This document shows, in pieces, positions 21,257-27,710 of a DNA stretch of 27,710 bases. The notes under the pieces were generated by a model. That model saw only the letters and a list, made by a program, of their open reading frames with translations. It was not told where the DNA came from and made no database searches. Source of the DNA: Desulfuromonadaceae bacterium GWC2_58_13 (lineage in GTDB: Bacteria; Desulfobacterota; Desulfuromonadia; Desulfuromonadales; Trichloromonadaceae). Position 1 is the first letter of the stretch. Each line of letters opens with the position of its first letter. The position numbers and the translations under genes are program-made. The DNA is taken from NCBI GenBank assembly GCA_001825565.1, contig MHXM01000042.1, positions 1 through 27,710 on the forward strand, given 5' to 3'.

Positions 21257-22627
21257 TCAGCCGATCATAAGGCTTTCTTCACCGTATTGCACGGCGTCTG
21301 CACTGGATCGTTTGATAAAAGCAAAGGCAACCGTCAACAAACCAACCCGGCCGACGAACATGAGCATGATCACGATGAGCTTCCCCAGCGGCACCAGCTT
21401 TACCGTGGCCCCCACGGAGAGGCCCACGGTGGCGAAAGCGGAAACGGCTTCGAAGGTGTACCCCATGAAATCATTACCACTCTCTCCCAGGCCAATCCCC
21501 TGTAACTGCACCGCCAACAGTGCAAAGATCGCGGCCGCCATGAACAGCAGGGCCAGCATGACCAGGGTCAGGGTTTTGCTGGTAACCTCCTCGGGAATCG
21601 TCCGCCGGAACAAGTTGGTATGGGCATTTCCTCTCAGGCGGCTGAGCATGATGGCGATGAAAATCGCCAGGCTGGTGGTTTTTATCCCACCACCACAGGA
21701 GCCCGGCGAAGCGCCGATAAACATGAGGAACATGAGCAGAAACAAGGTCGGCACTTCAAACCGGGAAAGGTCAATGGTATTGAAACCGGCGGTTCGGGCG
21801 GAGACGGACTGAAACAACGAGATCCAGAAAACTTCTCCCGCCGAAGAGTTCCGCAACGACACGGTGCTTTCCATCAGGGCGATGACCAACGCTCCCCCCA
21901 GAATCAGGATGGCGCTGGTCAACAAAACCATTTTCGAGTGCAGTGACAGCCGCCGCCGCTGCCGCCGCCGGTTGAAAATCAGGTCTTTCAGCTCCCGCAG
22001 AACCAGAAACCCGATGCCGCCAAAAACGATCAGCAGCATGATGGTCAGGTTGACCAGGGGATCGTCGCGAAATCCGACCAGGCTGTCGGGAAAGAGGGAA
22101 AACCCGGCATTGCAGAACGCCGAAATCGAATGAAAGCTCGCACTGTAGAGTCCTGGCCCCCATCCCAGCCGGGGCACAAATGAAATGGACAGCAACAGTG
22201 CCCCGATCCCCTCGATGACCAGGGTCATGAGGATCACTCCCCGGACCAGATCTCGTACCGAATCGACCGGAGTGTGCAGCAGGGTATCATGAATGATCCA
22301 ACGACCGCGGGTTCCGACTCCGATGTGCAGATAGAAAAAGAGGTAGACGGAAAATGTGGTAATCCCCAAGCCACCGGTCTGGATCAGCAACAACAACACC
22401 AACTGCCCGAAGAGCGAAAGGCGGGTGCCCGTATCGACCACCGCCAGACCGGTTACGCATTGGGCCGAGGTGGAGGTAAACAGGGCATCGATGAAAGTCA
22501 GGGGTTCGCCGACAGCGGCCGCCGGCAGGCTCAAAGCGCAAGCGCCCAGAAGAATGGCGCCGAGATAATAGATCAGCAGCAGCATCCCCGGAGAGGTCTT
22601 ATGCAAACGCTGGAGTGCTTTTTTCAT
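21257..22627 (-). CDS. Potassium transporter, membrane subunit (TrkH/KtrB family)
   Basis: The 456-residue protein has the four membrane-pore-membrane repeats of the Trk/Ktr/HKT superfamily. Each pore loop keeps its filter glycine: SAQCVTG (G60), SAFCNAGFS, SARTAGFNT and SAFATVGLS. Length and the partner RCK protein point to the KtrB type, which moves K+ with sodium dependence in many bacteria. It lies in the inner membrane as a dimer bound to a ring of the regulatory subunits. It is divergent from the hypothetical gene at 22735 across a 107-base gap. Confidence 0.94.
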   Translation of the reverse strand: MKKALQRLHKTSPGMLLLIYYLGAILLGACALSLPAAAVGEPLTFIDALFTSTSAQCVTGLAVVDTGTRLSLFGQLVLLLLIQTGGLGITTFSVYLFFYLHIGVGTRGRWIIHDTLLHTPVDSVRDLVRGVILMTLVIEGIGALLLSISFVPRLGWGPGLYSASFHSISAFCNAGFSLFPDSLVGFRDDPLVNLTIMLLIVFGGIGFLVLRELKDLIFNRRRQRRRLSLHSKMVLLTSAILILGGALVIALMESTVSLRNSSAGEVFWISLFQSVSARTAGFNTIDLSRFEVPTLFLLMFLMFIGASPGSCGGGIKTTSLAIFIAIMLSRLRGNAHTNLFRRTIPEEVTSKTLTLVMLALLFMAAAIFALLAVQLQGIGLGESGNDFMGYTFEAVSAFATVGLSVGATVKLVPLGKLIVIMLMFVGRVGLLTVAFAFIKRSSADAVQYGEESLMIG

Positions 22628-22734
22628 GAATAAACCATTCCTCGCCCGACCGAACCGGAAAACACCCTGTCCAACCGCCGCCGTTTCGCTTGCCTCACCC
22701 CGGAAAAGAGTTTAACATGCGGAGGTAACATTTC

Positions 22735-23202
22735 ATGAGTCCAGGAGATCCCGGAATGAACCAATACAGGGTGGATAAGCTCGAAATACCGGTCATGCTT
22801 TTTCTCGCTGACGGGGTTGTGCATGACGGCATCATGTTTCTGAGCCCGTTCAGCCCATCCCACAGCGGTCCCCAGCGTCTGGTCGAACTGTTTCGGGAAC
22901 ATGAAACCTTCTGCCCGTTCAAAGACAAGAAAGGCCGCTTCTGCCTGATCAACAAAAGCTCCGTCACCCACGCCCGCTACCCGATCCAGAATGAAGAAGA
23001 AGCCTATGGCGACCGGATCAAAGTCCGGGTGACCTTCTACGGCGGCGAACTCCTTGAGGGTACCATCGTCATCGCCATGCCGGCCGGCAAGGGTCGCATT
23101 CAGGATTACATCAACTCCACACCGGGCTTTTTCCGGCTGCACACCGAAGATGCCCACTACATCGTCAACGGCGACCTGATCCGGGAAATATCTCCGGGCT
23201 GA
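22735..23202 (+). CDS. Conserved-looking hypothetical cytoplasmic protein
   Basis: I do not recognise this 155-residue protein. It has no signal peptide or membrane segment. The middle, VRVTFYGGELLEGTIVIAMP, resembles a small beta-barrel edge, and the end (FFRLHTEDAHYIVNGDLIRE) looks like a continued beta-sheet domain. Two starts are possible: the ATG at 22735 with GGAGG nine bases upstream, and the ATG at 22756 with AGGAGA seven bases upstream. The upstream one gives MSPGDPG as extra residues. It stands alone between divergent trkH and convergent uvrA and is followed by a strong terminator. Confidence 0.7.
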   Translation: MSPGDPGMNQYRVDKLEIPVMLFLADGVVHDGIMFLSPFSPSHSGPQRLVELFREHETFCPFKDKKGRFCLINKSSVTHARYPIQNEEEAYGDRIKVRVTFYGGELLEGTIVIAMPAGKGRIQDYINSTPGFFRLHTEDAHYIVNGDLIREISPG

Positions 23203-23231
23203 ACATTTCGAAATCCGATCCCCGCACCATG

Positions 23232-23262
23232 AACGGGCCGGCTTGCCGGCCCGTTGTTTTTT
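23232..23262. terminator. Bidirectional intrinsic terminator between the hypothetical gene and uvrA
   Basis: AACGGGCCGG and CCGGCCCGTT form a perfect 10-bp stem with a four-base loop, followed by GTTTTTT. Its T-run merges with the uvrA stop codon (23261-23263), so the two convergent genes share it. Confidence 0.9.
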
Positions 23263-26077
23263 ACAGGTTGAGATAAGACCGCAGGTAGCGACCGGTATGG
23301 GAATGGGAATTGCGGGCCACCTCTTCCGGCGTGCCGACGGCGACGATTTCCCCCCCGCGGCTGCCCCCTTCCGGCCCCAAATCGATGAGATGATCGGCGG
23401 TTTTGATCACGTCGAGGTTGTGCTCGATGATCACCACCGTATTGCCCGCTTCGACCAGCCTCTGCAGCACGTCGAGGAGCTTCTGGATATCGGCGAAATG
23501 CAGGCCGGTGGTCGGCTCGTCGAGGATGTAAATGGTCCGTCCGGTGGCCCGTTTGCCGAGTTCCTTGGCCAGCTTGACCCGTTGCGCCTCGCCTCCGGAA
23601 AGGGTGGTGGCGCTCTGGCCGAGCTTGATGTAGCCGAGCCCGACGTCGCGCACCGTTTCCAGCTTATTCTTGACCCGCGGAATGTTTTCGAGAAACCGGG
23701 CCGCCTGGTTGACCGTCATGTCGAGCACTTCGGCGATACTCTTCCCCTTGTATTTCACCTCCAGCGTTTCCCGATTGTAGCGGGCCCCGCGGCACAGCTC
23801 GCAGGTGACGAAGACATCCGGCAGAAAGTGCATCTCGATCTTGAGCAGACCGTCACCCTGGCAGGCCTCGCAACGCCCTCCCTTGACATTGAAGGAAAAC
23901 CGTCCCGGCTTGTAGCCGCGCACCTTGGCTTCCGGAAGCTGGGCAAAGAGATCGCGGATGTCGGTGAAGACCCCGGTGTAGGTGGCCGGGTTGGACCGCG
24001 GCGTGCGGCCGATGGGGGACTGGTCGATGTCGATCACCTTGTCGAGCAGTTCGAGGCCGAGAATGTCATCGACCCGGCCGGCTTTTTCCCGGCTGCGATA
24101 GAGGCGCTGGGACAAGGCCTTGTACAGGGTATCGATGACCAGAGTCGACTTGCCCGAGCCGGAAACCCCGGTGACGCAGGTCATCACGCCGAGGGGAATC
24201 TTCACGTCGACTCCTTTGAGATTGTTCTCCCGGGCTCCTTTCAGCTCGATGAATCGATCGAACGGACGCCGCTGCGCCGGCAGCGGAATGGATAATTCGC
24301 CGGACAGGTAGCGGCCGGTCAGGGACGCCGGGTTGGCGAGAATTTCCTGCGGGGTCCCCTGGGCCACCACCTCGCCTCCGAGCACCCCGGCCGCCGGCCC
24401 CATATCGATCACATAATCGGCCTCAAGGATGGTCTCCTCGTCGTGCTCCACCACCAGCACGGTATTGCCCAGGTCGCGCAGCCTCTTCAAGGTTTCCAGC
24501 AAGCGACGGTTGTCCCGCTGATGCAGGCCGATGGACGGTTCGTCGAGGATATAAAGGACCCCGACCAGGCTCGATCCGACCTGGGTGGCCAGGCGGATGC
24601 GCTGCCCCTCGCCGCCGGAGAGGGTTCCCGCGGTGCGGTCGAGGGAGAGATAGTCGAGGCCGACGTGAGAGAGGAAAGAGAGCCGCTCGCGGATTTCCTT
24701 GAGAACCCGCCGGGCGATTTCCGCCTCCTGTTTTTCGAAATTCAGTTCGGCAAAGAAGGTTTCGGCCTCGGTGATCGACAGCGCCGTCACCTCGCAGATG
24801 TTTTTGCCACCGACCCGCACGAACAGCGATTCCTTGCGCAGCCGGGCGCCGTCGCAGGTAGGGCAGGGCATGACGTTCATAAACCGGCCGAGATGCTCCC
24901 GCACCCCTTCCGAATCGGTCTCGTGGTAGCGCCGCTCGAGGTTGGGAATCACCCCCTCGAAGGTTTTGTGATAATACTGCCGCCGGCCACCCTGGTCGAA
25001 ATAGAAGCGTACTTCCTCCGCCCCCGAACCGTAGAGCAGGATCTGGCGCACCCGTTCGGGAAGCTTTTCGAAGGACTGGTTGATGTCGAACTGGTAATGA
25101 TCGGAGAGGGCCTCGATCAATTGGAAATAATAGCCGCCGCCGCCCCGGGTTTCCCAGGGGGCGATGGCCCCTTCCCGCAGGGAGAGCGCCGAGTTGGGCA
25201 CGACCTCCCCGGGATCGAAATACATGCGCGTCCCCAGCCCGCTGCAGTCGGGACAAGCGCCGTAAGGGTTGTTGAAGGAGAACATGCGCGGGGCAATCTC
25301 CGGATAGGAGATGCCGCACTCGAGGCAGGCGTGCTGCTCGGAGAAGAGCATGCTCTCACCATCGATCACTTCGACCCGGACGATGCCCTCGGCCAGCCGC
25401 AGGGCGGTTTCCAGGGAATCGGCCAGGCGTCCCCGCACCCCTTCCTTGATCACCAGGCGGTCCACCACCACCTCGATGCTGTGCTTCTTGTTTTTGTCGA
25501 GGACGATCTCTTCGGCCAGCTCGCGCAGCTCGCCGTCGATGCGCACCCTTACGAACCCGTCGGCCTGCAGTTGGCGCAACTCCTTGCGATACTCCCCCTT
25601 GCGCCCGCGGATGATCGGCGCCAGCAGCAGCAGGCGGCTTTTTTCCGGCAGGGCGAGGACGCGGTCGACCATCTGCTCGACGGTCTGCGAGGCGATCTCC
25701 TTGCCGCAGGACGAACAGTGGACCCGGCCGACCCGGGCGAACAGGAGACGCAGGTAATCGTAGATCTCGGTGACCGTGCCGACCGTGGAGCGGGGATTCT
25801 TGGAGGTGGTCTTCTGTTCGATGGAAATGGCCGGCGACAGCCCCTCGATGCTCTCCACGTCCGGCTTCTGCATCTGCTCAAGAAACTGCCGGGCATAGGC
25901 CGACAGGCTCTCGACGTAGCGACGCTGTCCCTCGGCGTAGATGGTATCGAAGGCCAGGGTGCTCTTGCCGCTGCCGGACACCCCGGTGATCACCACCAGC
26001 TTGTCGCGGGGAATCTCGACGTCGATACATTTAAGGTTGTGCTCGCAGGCACCTTTGATAACGATTTTATTGGTCAT
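23261..26077 (-). CDS. uvrA: Excinuclease ABC subunit A
   Basis: The 938-residue protein has the full UvrA layout: two ABC ATPase modules, each with inserted zinc domains. Walker A motifs GVSGSGKST occur at about residues 32-40 and 637-645. The signature LSGGEGQR lies in the first half and LSGGEAQR near 826 in the second, each followed by ILDEP. Zinc knuckles CLEC...CPDC in the first half and CEAC/CELC (about 737-760) in the second are intact. UvrA2 scans DNA for bulky lesions and loads UvrB in nucleotide excision repair. Length is typical and nothing key is missing. The start follows a short gap with a palindromic repeat after pdxA; no LexA box was seen by eye. Confidence 0.98.
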   Translation of the reverse strand: MTNKIVIKGACEHNLKCIDVEIPRDKLVVITGVSGSGKSTLAFDTIYAEGQRRYVESLSAYARQFLEQMQKPDVESIEGLSPAISIEQKTTSKNPRSTVGTVTEIYDYLRLLFARVGRVHCSSCGKEIASQTVEQMVDRVLALPEKSRLLLLAPIIRGRKGEYRKELRQLQADGFVRVRIDGELRELAEEIVLDKNKKHSIEVVVDRLVIKEGVRGRLADSLETALRLAEGIVRVEVIDGESMLFSEQHACLECGISYPEIAPRMFSFNNPYGACPDCSGLGTRMYFDPGEVVPNSALSLREGAIAPWETRGGGGYYFQLIEALSDHYQFDINQSFEKLPERVRQILLYGSGAEEVRFYFDQGGRRQYYHKTFEGVIPNLERRYHETDSEGVREHLGRFMNVMPCPTCDGARLRKESLFVRVGGKNICEVTALSITEAETFFAELNFEKQEAEIARRVLKEIRERLSFLSHVGLDYLSLDRTAGTLSGGEGQRIRLATQVGSSLVGVLYILDEPSIGLHQRDNRRLLETLKRLRDLGNTVLVVEHDEETILEADYVIDMGPAAGVLGGEVVAQGTPQEILANPASLTGRYLSGELSIPLPAQRRPFDRFIELKGARENNLKGVDVKIPLGVMTCVTGVSGSGKSTLVIDTLYKALSQRLYRSREKAGRVDDILGLELLDKVIDIDQSPIGRTPRSNPATYTGVFTDIRDLFAQLPEAKVRGYKPGRFSFNVKGGRCEACQGDGLLKIEMHFLPDVFVTCELCRGARYNRETLEVKYKGKSIAEVLDMTVNQAARFLENIPRVKNKLETVRDVGLGYIKLGQSATTLSGGEAQRVKLAKELGKRATGRTIYILDEPTTGLHFADIQKLLDVLQRLVEAGNTVVIIEHNLDVIKTADHLIDLGPEGGSRGGEIVAVGTPEEVARNSHSHTGRYLRSYLNL

Positions 26078-26093
26078 GGTTTGTGATTTTCCG

Positions 26094-26121
26094 GTAGGGG
26101 CGATTCGTGAATCGCCCCTAC
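26094..26121. repeat. Dispersed-type perfect palindrome between pdxA and uvrA
   Basis: GTAGGGGCGATTC (26094-26106) and GAATCGCCCCTAC (26109-26121) are perfectly complementary, with a GT spacer. The right arm contains the stop codon of pdxA (26118-26120). Such GTAGGGGCGA-type palindromes occur as scattered intergenic elements in many bacterial genomes. Only one copy is seen here, and no T-run follows. Confidence 0.7.
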
Positions 26122-27122
26122 AAATGTCTCGTCATTTCTTCGGCCATCCGCACCGCCGCGACCAGACTTGCCGCACTGGCCTTACCGGTGCCGGCCAGAT
26201 CGTAGGCCGTGCCGTGGTCGACCGAGGTGCGCACGATGGGGAGCCCGAGGGTCACATTGACGCCGTCTTCGAAATGGAGCAGTTTGAGGGGAATCAGCCC
26301 CTGGTCGTGGTACATGCAGACCACCGCGTCGCAACTGCCGCGCACGGCGAAGTGAAACAGGGTATCGGCGCTGTGCGGACCGCTGGCGACAATCCCCTCT
26401 CGTTGCGCCGCCACGATGGCCGGCAGAATCAGCCGGGCCTCCTCGTCGCCGAACAATCCGCCTTCTCCGGCATGGGGATTCAAAGCCAGCACCGCGATGC
26501 GCGGCCGAGCCAGGCCGAAGAAACGCCGAAAGGCGGCATCGGTGATGCGGATGGTTTCGAGAATTTCCTCGCTGGTCAACACCCGGGGCACCTCGGCCAG
26601 AGCCATGTGGGTCGTCACCAGGCAGACCTTGAGTTTTTCCCCGCCCAGCATCATCACCACCTTGTCGACCCCGCACCGATCCGCCAAAAGTTCCGTGTGG
26701 CCGGGAAAATCGCAGCCGGCGGCGTGGATGGCCGCCTTGCTGATCGGCGCCGTGACCATGGCCGCCGCTTTACCGGAGCGGCACTGGTCGCAGGCCCACT
26801 CGATGTAGCGAACCATGGCTTGGCCGCAGGCGACATCGGGGCAGCCGTAGGCCAGCCGTTCCGCATTCAGGGCGGAAAGGGGTTCCACCTCGAGAAGGTG
26901 CCGGTTAGCGGAAAAACGCAACTGCACCCGCTCTGGCGTGGAGGTACGGGTACAGGATGCGCCAAGCACCGCTGCCGCTCGCTGCAGCACCGCCGGGTCG
27001 CCGGCCACCAGCAGCGGCCGTGACAGATGATCGAAAGCTCCCTCGATCAGGGCCTTGACGATGATTTCCGGACCGACCCCGGTCGGGTCGCCCAAAGTCA
27101 GAATGATAGGATATTTTTTCAC
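26118..27122 (-). CDS. pdxA: 4-hydroxythreonine-4-phosphate dehydrogenase
   Basis: The 334-residue protein matches PdxA throughout. The N-terminus reads LGDPTGVGPEI, the middle GHTELLADRCG, and the metal-binding histidines are H172, H217 (LNPHAGEG) and H272 (YHDQGLIPLK). These keep the same spacing as the E. coli zinc ligands (166, 211, 266). It oxidises 4-phosphohydroxy-threonine with NAD(P), a step of the DXP-dependent pyridoxal phosphate pathway, in the cytoplasm. Length is typical. The stop codon lies in the palindromic repeat above, so the last residues may have been altered by its insertion. A paralogous role in aromatic breakdown (PdxA2-type) cannot be ruled out. Confidence 0.95.
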   Translation of the reverse strand: MKKYPIILTLGDPTGVGPEIIVKALIEGAFDHLSRPLLVAGDPAVLQRAAAVLGASCTRTSTPERVQLRFSANRHLLEVEPLSALNAERLAYGCPDVACGQAMVRYIEWACDQCRSGKAAAMVTAPISKAAIHAAGCDFPGHTELLADRCGVDKVVMMLGGEKLKVCLVTTHMALAEVPRVLTSEEILETIRITDAAFRRFFGLARPRIAVLALNPHAGEGGLFGDEEARLILPAIVAAQREGIVASGPHSADTLFHFAVRGSCDAVVCMYHDQGLIPLKLLHFEDGVNVTLGLPIVRTSVDHGTAYDLAGTGKASAASLVAAVRMAEEMTRHL

Positions 27123-27181
27123 CTTAATCCTCCGCTCGATTCAATCTGTCAGTATAGCCCAGAGCCCCGGAGCTTGACATT

Positions 27182-27215
27182 AAAAAAAGCCCCACCGGTT
27201 GCGGCGGAGCTTTTT
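27182..27215 (-). terminator. Intrinsic terminator of the EAL-domain gene
   Basis: Read on the minus strand, AGCTCCGCCG and CGGTGGGGCT pair as a stem with two mismatches and a four-base loop, followed by seven T residues. It lies about 65 bases past the EAL gene stop and ahead of pdxA. Confidence 0.65.
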
Positions 27216-27279
27216 CGGAGGAGCGTTTTTTCCAATTACCCTGATGAAAAACAACCCTGGCATGGGTCCGGACGGAAGG

Positions 27280-27710
27280 TTATACCACGAGCTGTCGACG
27301 GCTCCGCCGTGATTCGCCTTCATCCCGGCCGTTAACGGCACTCGGCGCGGACGCTTCCTTTTCCATGCCGAGCCACGACCTGGACTGCCTGGCAAATACG
27401 GCCAGGTCTTCGCCGGGCAGCGGAGAACTGAAGTGGTACCCCTGCATTCCGATACACTGCTGGGCAAGCAGATAGGCCATCTGCTTTTCTGTTTCCACGC
27501 CTTCGGCAATAACTTCGAGCTGCAGATTTCTGGCCATGGCCAATATCGCGTTAATGATGGCGGCATCGTCGCCGTCTTCGGGAAGACCCATGATGAAGGA
27601 CCGGTCGATCTTCAGGACATCGATGGGAAACCGCTTCAGGTAACTCAGGGACGAATAGCCGGTGCCGAAATCGTCGATACAGATCCGGATGCCCAGGGCT
27701 TTTAACGCCA
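27280..27710 (-). CDS. EAL-domain cyclic-di-GMP phosphodiesterase, C-terminal part
   Basis: Only the last 143 codons are in the window; the gene continues beyond 27710. The segment has the end of an EAL domain: IDDFGTGYSSLSYLKRFPID with the metal-binding DD pair, LKIDRSFI, the EGVET loop (about 75 residues on) and QGYHFSSPLP. Active enzymes cut cyclic di-GMP to pGpG, and these late motifs are intact, but the EAL motif itself lies outside the window. After the domain comes a 30-residue basic, low-complexity tail. GGDEF, PAS or receiver domains may precede it. Link to the fibre locus through cyclic-di-GMP control of matrix is speculation. Confidence 0.9.
   Translation of the reverse strand, partial: ALKALGIRICIDDFGTGYSSLSYLKRFPIDVLKIDRSFIMGLPEDGDDAAIINAILAMARNLQLEVIAEGVETEKQMAYLLAQQCIGMQGYHFSSPLPGEDLAVFARQSRSWLGMEKEASAPSAVNGRDEGESRRSRRQLVV

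Noticed and set aside
24443..26086. Long plus-strand frames antisense to uvrA (also 23243-24295)
   Set aside because: Shadow frames of uvrA, without ribosome sites or domains.

Overview
The window looks like a chromosomal segment (GC-rich, compact, strong GGAGG ribosome binding sites) of an anaerobic deltaproteobacterium of the Desulfuromonas/Geobacter type. This rests on gene content: a rubrerythrin, a decayed Tat-exported superoxide reductase, a candidate selenoprotein, two TRAP transporters, a Trk/Ktr potassium system and an RND pump. The taxon is an inference; no marker gene is present.

Layout. (1) 1-160: a C/G-rich multi-hairpin intergenic repeat. (2) 161-6001, minus: a translationally coupled efflux operon (TolC-like channel, lipoprotein adaptor, RND pump, small DUF2892 protein) behind a near-consensus promoter that contains a perfect palindromic operator. 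(3) 6317-12866, plus: two complete but different TRAP systems (dctPQM, then dctPQM plus a UspA protein). Hairpins sit between each binding-protein gene and its permease genes. (4) 13259-18885, plus: a locus of eight exported proteins. It is built around a 36-residue tandem-repeat protein with curlin-like spacing, a small second protein carrying one degenerate repeat-like segment, and a CsgG-like outer-membrane lipoprotein with extra C-terminal parts. Two unrecognised small proteins, a double-LPP20-like protein, an FxLYD-like protein and a DUF2807 lipoprotein accompany them. I read this as a curli-like or other extracellular-fibre secretion system, with no obvious CsgE or CsgF; it is the best candidate here for an undescribed system. 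(5) 18921-20570: an oxidative-stress patch with a superoxide reductase remnant, a 56-codon ORF with an in-frame UGA and a SECIS-like hairpin (probable tiny membrane selenoprotein), a 16-cysteine zinc-ribbon protein, and rubrerythrin behind a promoter with a Fur/PerR-like palindrome. (6) 20578-22627: a potassium uptake pair. (7) 22735-23202: a lone hypothetical gene. (8) 23261-27710, minus: uvrA, pdxA (its stop codon lies in a dispersed palindrome) and the C-terminal end of an EAL-domain protein running off the window.

How the parts work together. The efflux operon would form one tripartite envelope pump. The TRAP operons import two different, probably organic-acid-like, solutes, with the Usp protein a possible regulator of the second. 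The fibre locus would export its repeat subunits through the CsgG-like channel, with the terminator after the main subunit keeping the other components at lower levels. All functions are read from the sequence by eye; no database search was run.
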